The position numbers were made by a program, and so were the translations under genes. The notes below the pieces were generated by a model. The model was not told where the DNA came from and did not search any database. It saw nothing but the letters and a program-made list of their open reading frames with translations. Shown here one piece after another: positions 8,979 to 16,646 of a DNA stretch of 64,000 nt. Source of the stretch: Acidimicrobiaceae bacterium. Its GTDB lineage: Bacteria > Actinomycetota > Acidimicrobiia > Acidimicrobiales > RAAP-2. The stretch covers positions 44,693 through 108,692 of the forward strand of contig PMLJ01000029.1 of assembly GCA_003158855.1 (NCBI GenBank). The letters run 5' to 3'. Each line of letters starts with the position of its first letter. Position 1 is the stretch's first letter.

Positions 8979-9022
8979 TTCCCAAGCTGAGAACGAGGGT
9001 TCGATTCCAGTCGCCCGCTCCA
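8979..9022 (+). pseudogene. 3' fragment of a tRNA-Gly(CCC) gene
   Basis: From TTCCCAAGCTGAG (anticodon loop with CCC and 3' anticodon stem) through GAACGAGGGTTCGATTCC (variable loop and T-arm) to CGCCCGCTCCA (3' acceptor strand with CCA), the sequence follows a bacterial tRNA-Gly(CCC). The 5' half is missing: no GCGGGCG acceptor strand lies upstream, and the T-stem has two mismatches, so it cannot be a working tRNA. Such 3' tRNA fragments are typically left by integrases that use tRNA genes as attachment sites. No integrase is visible in the window. Confidence 0.65.
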
Positions 9023-9486
9023 AGTGTGCTTGACCCCATTGCGGGCTTTCCCTTGGGCACCCGACGGGTGCTGTCATCTTTACCACTGTCTTCCATCGCC
9101 AGTTGTCGCAGGACTGTCGCAACGTCGCACGAGACGGACGCCAACTTCTGTTGACGCTGGCAATCTGCCCGGCCGTTGTGACTCATGATCGAGCGACTCC
9201 ACACGCAAACGTGAATTCGAGTTCCTCGGGCCGTACGTTCGCGGAGATCAGGACCACCAGGTCCGCGCCCTGTACGGGAATTCCATTGGTCGTGTTGCGC
9301 AATCGATCGAAGCCACCTCAGTGACGGTTCGCGCCAAACCCGCCGTATTCCTAGATTGCCGAGACTGACGCGAATGTCGGCACATGGAATCCCCCGACAA
9401 TTGTTACCCGTCCTTAAGTGCCCTCACACGGAGTCCTTAATGGCCCCGGCACAGTATGGGTGACGCGCGGAGATGCTCTCCGCGCC
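9023..9486. other. Gene-free stretch after the tRNA fragment
   Basis: About 460 bases without a convincing gene, tRNA or repeat. Short frames on both strands lack ribosome-binding sites. Together with the flanking remnants it looks like decayed DNA of an old integration site. Confidence 0.45.
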
Positions 9487-9500
9487 AAGGAGGAAGCACC

Positions 9501-9782
9501 GTGTACCGGACCACCGCCAATCGACTTCGCCGCATCGCCGCCACCGCTGCCCTTACGATCGGCGCCAGTGGAGGCGCGCTCGCCGCCACCCTGTCTGTCC
9601 TCGGCACGGGGGCCAACGGCCCAGCGAGCACCGCAGCCATTGCCCACGGAACCCCGAACTCGACCAAGGCGACACGTGCAGTGGTTGCTTCGGCGGCGCC
9701 GGTGACGGCGAGTCGCACATCCGCGACGTCGGCCATCACCAGCCCGTCAGGAACCGTGTCGGCGCAAGCGCTCGACTCGTAG
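9501..9782 (+). CDS. Small exported protein, probably the truncated start of a longer secreted protein
   Basis: A GTG start with an excellent ribosome-binding site, AAGGAGGA (9487-9494), opens a 93-residue frame. It has a basic N-terminus and a hydrophobic segment (residues about 9-34, RIAATAALTIGASGGALAAT), followed by an Ala/Ser/Thr-rich stretch. This is a signal peptide plus low-complexity linker with no folded domain. The frame ends at TAG, but the same frame continues afterwards with protein-like sequence (LTGHWSRVFNYVVPEVVDD), which suggests that a nonsense mutation cut a longer gene. It may still be expressed. Confidence 0.45.
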   Translation: MYRTTANRLRRIAATAALTIGASGGALAATLSVLGTGANGPASTAAIAHGTPNSTKATRAVVASAAPVTASRTSATSAITSPSGTVSAQALDS

Positions 9783-10185
9783 CACCCGGCGCTGACCGGA
9801 CATTGGTCCCGGGTCTTCAATTACGTGGTGCCCGAAGTGGTCGACGACGTCGGGATCCTTCCGGTCGATCGCCCCTACTGCTCGAGCAGGGCGCGCCGCC
9901 GCGGGAACCTACCCTCGCTCGCGGAACGTCAGCGTCGACTTCACCGTCGCCGAGTCGCGCGGCGTGTAGGGAGCGGCGCACGTATCCGCTGGCGTGTCTT
10001 TCCAGCCCACCCAGATGAGCTGCGGGTCGCCGGACAACTGTGACGTGACCGGCGCGGCCGCCGGTACCGGCGGCAATCAAGTCGCGACCCTCGTCGTCGA
10101 GCACGCGGGCAGACGGTCACCGGCCACCATCGCCACCAGCCTGGTCCCCTTGAGCACCATTGCGAACGCCACGAAGTCGTGGTGA
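9783..10185 (+). pseudogene. Remnants of a secreted CX5C-repeat protein
   Basis: After the stop at 9782, protein-like fragments are spread over two frames. One frame reads NYVVPEVVDDVGILPVDRPYC; another reads NVSVDFTVAESRGV to a stop at 9967-9969; a third piece from 9994 reads MSCGSPDNCDVTGAAAGTGG and then NQVATLVVEHAG. The last piece matches the repeat unit of the intact protein at 42641-44092 (S/A-C-x5-C-x3-G, then a V-x-E/N-x-x-G stretch). Frameshifts and stops mean no intact product. Boundaries are approximate. Confidence 0.45.
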
Positions 10186-10590
10186 TGTTCCAAAGCCCCA
10201 CCGCAACTCCAAGGACCAAATAGGACGCTGCGGCGACGCCAACGTGATTCGTTGAGTAAAGGCCAACCAAACAAGATGCGGCGAGAGGAATGACGGCAGA
10301 GAGAACCTGACCCGGTCGAAGCCGAGATGAGAGTCGAGGTGCCGTCGCACTACCCAAAAGGCTGCCCAAGGCAAACGTACTAAGAACAGACCGTCACCAA
10401 TGATGGCAATGTGCAGTAGGTCTTGGCGTACAAGGCAGGAACCCCCCAGAAGCACGCCGCTGGTCGCGAACAGCGGCACCGCGAGAATCGCGCATAAGAA
10501 GGTGGCACCGGTTGACGTCGCAAGAAACGCGAGCCTGGGTTTCGCTGCGCTGCGAGGGGACATCGCCGAGCCCGTCTGCCTCAAAGATCA
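10130..10590 (-). pseudogene. Decayed MFS transporter fragment
   Basis: On the minus strand, hydrophobic membrane-protein sequence runs through two frames. The first contains TFLCAILAVPLFATSGVLLG; the second continues with ALGSLLGSATAPRLSSRL and YLVLGVAVGLWNITTTSWR, which resembles the last helices of EntS-type MFS exporters (compare the intact one at 48999-50231). The frame changes near 10370-10390, and the reading degenerates again below about 10150. Neither start nor end of a normal 400-residue transporter is present. It is a fragment with frameshifts, in the same scarred region as the tRNA fragment. Confidence 0.5.
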
Positions 10591-10613
10591 AGGGTCGTGA
10601 ACGTGGAATCCAC

Positions 10614-11747
10614 TTAAGGCGTGTCGTCAGTCCCGACCGTGGGGGGTGTCGCTGGCATTTCCAGGCGTGTTCTCGGCAGCGCCGAGGGATAGTGGTCGCG
10701 CAGGTAGGCCACCAGATGTTCACGCACCGCACATCGAAGGTCCCAAGCCCTGCCCGAGGTCGCCGCGGAGACCAACGCCCGCAGCTGCACGGTGTGCTCA
10801 GTCGCGTCCACCACCTGAAGCGTCGCGGCGCGATGATCCCAGAGCGGACTCGTCTTCACGAACTCGAGCAATTCCCGCCGCAACTCTTCCACGGGCACCG
10901 TATAGTCACAGAACAACATCACCGTGCCAAGGATCTGCGAGTTCGTCCGCGTCCAATTCTCGAAGGGCGTCGTCACGAAGTACGACACCGGCAGCACGAG
11001 GCGGCGCTGATCCCAGATGGCCAGGACAACGTAGGTTAGCGTGATCTCCTCAATTGTCCCCCAGTCTCCGTTCACGACGACCACATCATCGATGCGCAGT
11101 GCGTCCGAAAACGCGATCTGGACGCCGGCAATGAAATTGCCGATCGTCGACTGGCCGGCGATGCCGATCACGAGCCCCAACACCCCGGCGGAGGCAAGGA
11201 TGCTCGTGGCGATGGAACGACCCTGGGAAAACGATGTCAGGGCGGCGAGGAGGGAGACCACAACGATGACGACCGCGATGACCCGTCGCATCACTCGAAG
11301 TTGCGTATGCACCCTGCGCGCACGACGATTGTCGCTCACTGTGATGTCGAAACGACTCTCGGTGAGGTCGACGAGAATCCCCGATACCACAATGACGATC
11401 CACGCAATCGAGAAGATAATGGCAATGTTGGCCACCTCTTGAAAATTCGATCTCATTCGCGGCTCGACGAAACGCACGCACTCGGCTCCCACGGTTGACA
11501 CGATGAGCGCTCGAAGCGCCCGCTTGGAACGACCCAGTAGTTGAAACAAGCGAATGGACGGGGCGCGTCGAATGACCAAGCGCACGAGAAAGAACACGAT
11601 CTCGAGCGCCACTAGGGCACCAACGACGAGGGCAATTGATGTTCCCCAGGCGCCGAGCGGCAGAGTGTTCTTGCTCAATGCAATCATTGGAATTCCGATT
11701 GGCACTTCCATGAGACTGACAAGAACTTTCCGCCTACTCCTAGACAC
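10614..11747 (-). CDS. Small-conductance mechanosensitive channel, MscS family
   Basis: A 377-residue membrane protein with several N-terminal spans, then the MscS pore helix and beta domain: SILASAGVLGLVIGIAGQSTIGNFIAGVQIAFSD region (about 186-220) and VVVNGDWGTIEEITLTYVVL (about 225-245), followed by the conserved LPVSYF and ENWTR. MscS channels open on membrane tension and release solutes on osmotic downshift. The Ala/Gly-packed pore helix is recognisable. The start is uncertain: GTG at 11747 has no clear ribosome-binding site, and ATG codons 36 and 60 bases downstream (11711, 11687) are alternatives. A smaller paralogue is at 41742-42386. Confidence 0.85.
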   Translation of the reverse strand: MSRSRRKVLVSLMEVPIGIPMIALSKNTLPLGAWGTSIALVVGALVALEIVFFLVRLVIRRAPSIRLFQLLGRSKRALRALIVSTVGAECVRFVEPRMRSNFQEVANIAIIFSIAWIVIVVSGILVDLTESRFDITVSDNRRARRVHTQLRVMRRVIAVVIVVVSLLAALTSFSQGRSIATSILASAGVLGLVIGIAGQSTIGNFIAGVQIAFSDALRIDDVVVVNGDWGTIEEITLTYVVLAIWDQRRLVLPVSYFVTTPFENWTRTNSQILGTVMLFCDYTVPVEELRRELLEFVKTSPLWDHRAATLQVVDATEHTVQLRALVSAATSGRAWDLRCAVREHLVAYLRDHYPSALPRTRLEMPATPPTVGTDDTP

Positions 11748-11858
11748 CCGGACGGATACGCCAAGAGGCTACCCCACGCGGTCGGCAACACCGTCGCGGC
11801 CCGATTCATACAACTCGCAGCTTGATGCAACTCGACGTGACTCTCATCACCGAGACGC

Positions 11859-13142
11859 TCAGACCCGCGCGTAGTCGTCGATGTCCTGTTGGAACTCCTC
11901 GATTATCCGCGTGCTCAGCGTCGGTCGCGTGTCGTTGATGCAACTGAGGACGAGCTCGGTGGTCGCCGATTCCGCGCCCCTCTCCAGCAGTGCCTCCTCG
12001 AATACGGCCTGAGCGGTGCGCCGAGCAGCGAACTCGATGTCGGCTGGGGTGAAGAGTGACGAGGCCGACACGATGGCGTCGAGGTCGATATCGTCGTTCG
12101 GGATCGAAGAGAGGTAGCGGATCCAGATCGCGCGCCGAGCCTCGGGATCGGGCGGTCCAACCGGGATGACGTAGTCGAACCGGCCGTGGCGCAGGAACGC
12201 GGAGTCGAGCGCGCGAACCGAGTTGGTAGCGCACACGAGCAGGCGACGGTCCTTCTCGCGGAAGGTCGGGATCAGCTTCAGCATCTCGTTGGTGACGCCA
12301 TGCGCCGCAGACAAGGTGCGCTGTTCGCGCGCGCTCGCGATCTCCTCCACCTCGTCGATGAAGACAACGACTTGGTCAAGCTCTCCAACGAGACCAAACG
12401 TCTCGCGCAGCGCGTTCGCGAGCCCTGCCGACGACTCTCCGGCGAGCCTGCTCGGGAACAGTTCGACGAACGGCCAGCCGAGCCGTGAAGCCACGCCCTT
12501 GGCGAACGTGGTCTTGCCGGTCCCTGGCGGACCAAACAGCATGATGCCCCTCGGCGGGAAGAGTCCCACCCGCCCGGCGAGTTCCTCGTTGGCGAGCGGC
12601 AGGATCACGCGCCGCTCAATAAGCTCCTTCTCTCGGACCATGCCGCCGAGTTCCTCCCAGAGGCCCGGGCCGAGCATGCGACCGCCCACTTCGCTGAGGA
12701 TGCCCATGTCCGAGGTGGCGACGGACTCGACCTTCTCGTAGAGCAAGAGCCCCTGGCGCACGTTGAAGCCCCGATGCTCGAGCGCCGCTGCGCCAACCTC
12801 CTCGCTGTCGGCGAAGAGACAGGAGATCCGGCGCACCCCCTCGGTCGCGAGACGGCTCTCGAGGGTCTCGAGCAAGGCGCTGCCGATGCCCTGCTGGCGC
12901 CAGGAGCCCGCGAGGCTGATCCGCATTATCCACGCGTGGTCGCGGTCAACCATCGCCACGGCGCTGCCCACAAGTTCGCCCCCGACAACCGCGACGACGG
13001 CGGGCTGACCCGCGCGAATCGCGGCGATGATCTCGGAGAGGCCGAATGCGGCCGCGGCGCCCGCCGTGGCGGGGTCTCCCCATAGAGGAATGGCCATGTC
13101 GAGGTCGTCGCCGTGCAAGTCGCGGATCCGCCAACTCGTCAT
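11859..13142 (-). CDS. GNAT acetyltransferase fused to an AAA+ ATPase
   Basis: A 427-residue two-domain protein. Residues about 1-140 form a GNAT N-acetyltransferase with the acetyl-CoA loop RQQGIGSALL (about 82-91) and the C-terminal GFNVRQGLLLYEK strand. Residues about 145-427 form an AAA ATPase of the FtsH/CDC48 type: Walker A GPPGTGKT (204-211), Walker B VVVFIDE (258-264), and a second region of homology ending FLRHGRFDYVIPV with the arginine finger. The start is ATG 13142, with AGGAGG five bases upstream. No protease domain is present. The pairing suggests ATP-driven remodelling of a target linked to acetylation. The substrate is unknown and no partner gene is nearby. Confidence 0.85.
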   Translation of the reverse strand: MTSWRIRDLHGDDLDMAIPLWGDPATAGAAAAFGLSEIIAAIRAGQPAVVAVVGGELVGSAVAMVDRDHAWIMRISLAGSWRQQGIGSALLETLESRLATEGVRRISCLFADSEEVGAAALEHRGFNVRQGLLLYEKVESVATSDMGILSEVGGRMLGPGLWEELGGMVREKELIERRVILPLANEELAGRVGLFPPRGIMLFGPPGTGKTTFAKGVASRLGWPFVELFPSRLAGESSAGLANALRETFGLVGELDQVVVFIDEVEEIASAREQRTLSAAHGVTNEMLKLIPTFREKDRRLLVCATNSVRALDSAFLRHGRFDYVIPVGPPDPEARRAIWIRYLSSIPNDDIDLDAIVSASSLFTPADIEFAARRTAQAVFEEALLERGAESATTELVLSCINDTRPTLSTRIIEEFQQDIDDYARV

Positions 13143-14093
13143 AAGCACCTCCTCAGGACAGGTTACCGAGTTGCCTCACATCGACGCTCGGCTCGATCGC
13201 GCGCCGCTGCCGGCGACTGTCGCCGCAGTTTCGTTTGTTTGCCCGACAGCCCGGCACGCTCACCGTCCGGTGTCGCAAGTGCGCTGAGGAGTTACGCTGT
13301 ACCTTTCAAGACTCCTTTGATGACAATTCACTGATTCGCACCGAATTCATGAGCACAGAACGCAGGTTCGATTCTTGTCGAATCGCGTCGCACGCTGCGA
13401 CTCCATGATCAGGATCTGAGCGGATGGTCGGATCCGCGACTCGGATCGCTGCACGTGAGAGACCATCAGCGCCCTCACCTACAGCGACGCCTCGCGAGTT
13501 GCGCTGGCGCTCTTGGCATCGTGCTCGAAGGATCGGAACGTCACCGTATTGGTGTTGCGACGACCCGAACATCTCACGCTCGGATTACCTAAGTCTCCTA
13601 TTCTCACTCTTGATTTCGCCTCGCCTTCGCGAGCAGAGTGAAAGATCGGTCCATGTTTCGCATTAGTCGCTTTGCATGGGGAGACTTTCACGAGCACCAA
13701 GCTTGGGCGACGCCCGATGATCCCGGCGCCTTTGATCACAGTCTGAGAACGAAGATGAAGATTCGTCGACTCGAGGAGATATCGCACCGAGAATGCGGCC
13801 GCCATTACGGCGAGGCACCGATCCCCTGAGATAACTACGTCGACGTGAGCCTCGAAATCCGAACGCCTCCCAACCAAGACCTTTGGGGACGACGAAACGA
13901 AGCGGTGCGACACGCCGCGTCCATGGATGAATCGCTTCAGTTACGTTGACAGTTCAGTCATCCACCCTGGCGCCACGGCGGTCGAGTGAGCGCATACGAT
14001 CCGACCCGAACTCGGAGGAACGTTAGTCTGGGATCCTCGCACCCGAGGTCCATCGTTTGACGGCTCAGCAAGGTGCGAGGTGGGGAGGTCGGC
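13143..14093. other. Long gene-poor stretch before the glycogen operon
   Basis: About 950 bases lie between the divergent GNAT-AAA gene and glgP1. The right end must hold the promoter of the glycogen operon, and the left end that of GNAT-AAA. The open frames in between overlap each other on both strands, lack ribosome-binding sites and show no recognisable protein. I see no tRNA, insertion sequence or strong repeat. It may be decayed accessory DNA like 8709-10600. Confidence 0.45.
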
Positions 14094-16646
14094 GTGCCAG
14101 TTGGCAAGTCGGGTGGCGGGCTGAAGCCATCTCTCGTCACGTACGACGATCTGCTCGAAGTCGCGTTGAACCTGCGCTGGACCTGGAAGATCGAAGCACG
14201 ACGGCTCTTCGCGAGCTTGGATCGCGAGGCCAGTCCGGGAGCGCTTGAGTGGCCTCACCAGCTGCTGCTCGGACTCGGGAGGTCTCGGGTCACGCAACTG
14301 TTGAACACGGATCCCGATATTGCCGAACGCGCCAAGGCGGTGGTCGAGAATTTTCGATCGTACGACGCCAAGTCCGCCAAGACGTGGTTCAAGACATCCC
14401 ACCGCGGCCAGAAGGATCTCGTGGTGGCGTACTTCGCCGCGGAATACTCGCTCACTGACTCGCTGCCAATCTTCGCCGGCGGCCTGGGAACGGTGGCCGC
14501 GGAACACCTCAAGGCTTCGAGTGCCCTGGGGGTTCCGGTCGTCGGAGTGGGGCTCTTGTATCGAGGCACGTCACACCAGTGGCTCGACCGCGAAGGCCGA
14601 CAGCACGAAGCATGGGACATGACGTCGCCGTCGCAGATGCCGATCGAACGCGCACGCGACGCCCAGGGACGAGTGGTGCAGGTCACGGTCTCACTGCCGG
14701 GGCGTGACGTCCAAGTAGCCGTCTACCGGGCCCGAGTCGGGAGAAATCGGCTCTTGCTACTCGACAGCGCCGTCAGTTCGAACTCGTCGTCCGATCAAAC
14801 GTTGACCGCCCGGTTGTACGACAGTGACGTCGATATCCGCTTCGCCCAGGAACTCATTCTCGGCGTGGGTGGAGTACGGGCCCTCGCCGCCCTGGACGTC
14901 GAGCCCGTCGTGATGCATCTGAACGAGGGACACTCCGCTTTCGCCGTGCTCGAGCGGGTGCGCCGGGTCATGGCCCAGGAGGGGTTGAGCTTCGAAGAGG
15001 CCCGCTCTGTGGTGCGCCCGGGGATCATCTTCACCACCCACACGCCCGTGGCGGCGGGACACGATTACTTCGCCCCGACGGTGGCGCAACGCTTTCTCGC
15101 CCCCTACGCAACCCAATCCGGCGTTGAACTCGAGACGCTGGTGTCGCTCGGGCGGGTCTACCCGGACAATCCAAGTGAGACCTTCTGTCCCACCGTTTTC
15201 GCGATGCGGATGGCGGGACACCGAAACGGCGTCAGTCGATTGCACGGCCGGGTCACCCGAGAGCAGTGGGCGTTGCTGTGGCCGAGGCTCCCGCTCGAGG
15301 AAGTCCCCATTGGTCACGTGACCAATGGGGTTCACCTGGAATCGTGGACAACGAGCCAATTCAGCGAACTCTTCGCGTCAACGGTGGATCCGAAGTGGGA
15401 CGTCACCCCGGGCGACCCGGTCATGTGGTCCAAGCTCTTGAACGTCGATGACGCCGAGCTCTGGCGGGTGAAGAACGCTGCGCGCGCCGAGCTGGTGGAG
15501 TTCACTCGCCGCCGCGCCAGAAACGAACTCGCACGGCGCCACGCTCCCAGTGAGCGCGTGACGTTGGTGACCCTCCTTGATCCCGACCGGCTCACCATTG
15601 GCTTCGTCGGCCGTTTCGTCGCCTACAAGCGTCCGACCCTGCTGTTGAGCGATCCCGAGCGACTCGCACGGCTGTTGAAGAATCCCGACCATCCGGTGCA
15701 GATCGTCTTCGCCGGCAAAGCGCACCCGGACGACGAATCGGGAAAACTGCTCCTGCAGGACATGATCGAATTCGCCGCGCGCTACGGAGTCGCCGACCGC
15801 GTCGTCTTCATCGTCGATTTCGACACCACCATGGACCGCGCGCTGGCCGAGGGCGCTGACGTCTGGCTGAACACCCCGCGACGCCCCTTGGAAGCGTGCG
15901 GCGTGGGCGGAATGAAGGCAGGAATGAATGGCGCACTGAACTTCAGCACGGTGGACGGCTGGTGGGACGAGGCGCGCAACGACGCTGAGCCGGGCGCCGC
16001 GCCGATTGGCTTCACCATCGGGACCGAGGGACCGTACGCCGATGAGCAGACCCAGGACGACCTCGACGCCGAGTCGCTCTACGACGTGCTCGAGAATGAG
16101 ATCATCCCCCGTTTCTACGAGCGCGACGACGAGGGTGTGCCGCGGGCCTGGGTCGCATCCATGAAGCAGTCGATGTCCACGCTGGCACCGACGTGGGACT
16201 CGCTTCGAATGACGCGCGAATACACCGAGTCGTACTACCTTCCGGGGCTGGCGAAGGTTCAACAGCTTCGCTCGGGCGGCGCAAGGTCGGCTCGCGACCG
16301 GGCCCACGAACTCGAGCGACTTCGAACGAACTGGCCGAATCTCGCAGTCGAGGTCAGCGACCGGACCCCAACCCCGGCACTGAACGGTCAGGTCGAGATA
16401 GTGGTGAAGCTCGGGGCCCTGGACCCCGCCGACCTCCGGGTCCAGCTCTGGGTGGCATCAAAGGGAGTGGCCCGCCGGCCCATCGACGCCCTCCTCGTCG
16501 AGCGTGCGGGCGCCAAGGCCCGATACGTCGCCACCGTCGAGCGCTCCGGCGACGTCGAGCCGGACGAGATAGTCGCGAGGATCCTGCCGTCGCCGATGCA
16601 CACCGATGGCGAGGCGATCGCCGGCTTGATCACGTGGTCCCCATGA
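14094..16646 (+). CDS. glgP: Alpha-glucan (glycogen) phosphorylase, first copy
   Basis: An 850-residue GT35 phosphorylase with the N-terminal DUF3417 domain of actinobacterial GlgP. It would release glucose-1-phosphate from glycogen or maltodextrins. Visible motifs are AAEYSLTDSLPIFAGGLG, LNEGHSAFA, TTHTPVAAGHDYF, FVGRFVAYKRP and the pyridoxal phosphate site with Lys608 (GGMKAGMNGALNFSTVDGWW). The site preceding the lysine reads EACGVG, where the usual form is EASGTS. GTG 14094 is chosen because GGGGAGG lies five bases upstream; a GTG at 14073 is in frame. The last 100 residues form an extra beta-rich domain absent from the second copy. Its stop overlaps the malQ-glgB start (ATGA). Confidence 0.92.
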   Translation: MPVGKSGGGLKPSLVTYDDLLEVALNLRWTWKIEARRLFASLDREASPGALEWPHQLLLGLGRSRVTQLLNTDPDIAERAKAVVENFRSYDAKSAKTWFKTSHRGQKDLVVAYFAAEYSLTDSLPIFAGGLGTVAAEHLKASSALGVPVVGVGLLYRGTSHQWLDREGRQHEAWDMTSPSQMPIERARDAQGRVVQVTVSLPGRDVQVAVYRARVGRNRLLLLDSAVSSNSSSDQTLTARLYDSDVDIRFAQELILGVGGVRALAALDVEPVVMHLNEGHSAFAVLERVRRVMAQEGLSFEEARSVVRPGIIFTTHTPVAAGHDYFAPTVAQRFLAPYATQSGVELETLVSLGRVYPDNPSETFCPTVFAMRMAGHRNGVSRLHGRVTREQWALLWPRLPLEEVPIGHVTNGVHLESWTTSQFSELFASTVDPKWDVTPGDPVMWSKLLNVDDAELWRVKNAARAELVEFTRRRARNELARRHAPSERVTLVTLLDPDRLTIGFVGRFVAYKRPTLLLSDPERLARLLKNPDHPVQIVFAGKAHPDDESGKLLLQDMIEFAARYGVADRVVFIVDFDTTMDRALAEGADVWLNTPRRPLEACGVGGMKAGMNGALNFSTVDGWWDEARNDAEPGAAPIGFTIGTEGPYADEQTQDDLDAESLYDVLENEIIPRFYERDDEGVPRAWVASMKQSMSTLAPTWDSLRMTREYTESYYLPGLAKVQQLRSGGARSARDRAHELERLRTNWPNLAVEVSDRTPTPALNGQVEIVVKLGALDPADLRVQLWVASKGVARRPIDALLVERAGAKARYVATVERSGDVEPDEIVARILPSPMHTDGEAIAGLITWSP

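Noticed and set aside
13331..13395. tRNA-like piece: T-arm GGTTCGATTC flanked by complementary TGATTCG and CGAATCG
   Set aside because: Only about 23 bases remain for the D- and anticodon arms, too few for a tRNA, and the T-stem needs two G-T pairs.
13306..13913. Overlapping minus-strand frames in the gap before glgP1
   Set aside because: They overlap each other, have no ribosome-binding sites and resemble no protein.
16193..16642. Upstream in-frame extension of malQ-glgB within glgP1
   Set aside because: It overlaps the conserved C-terminus of glgP1 in another frame and reads as arginine-rich noise. ATG 16643 in the glgP1 stop is the expected start.
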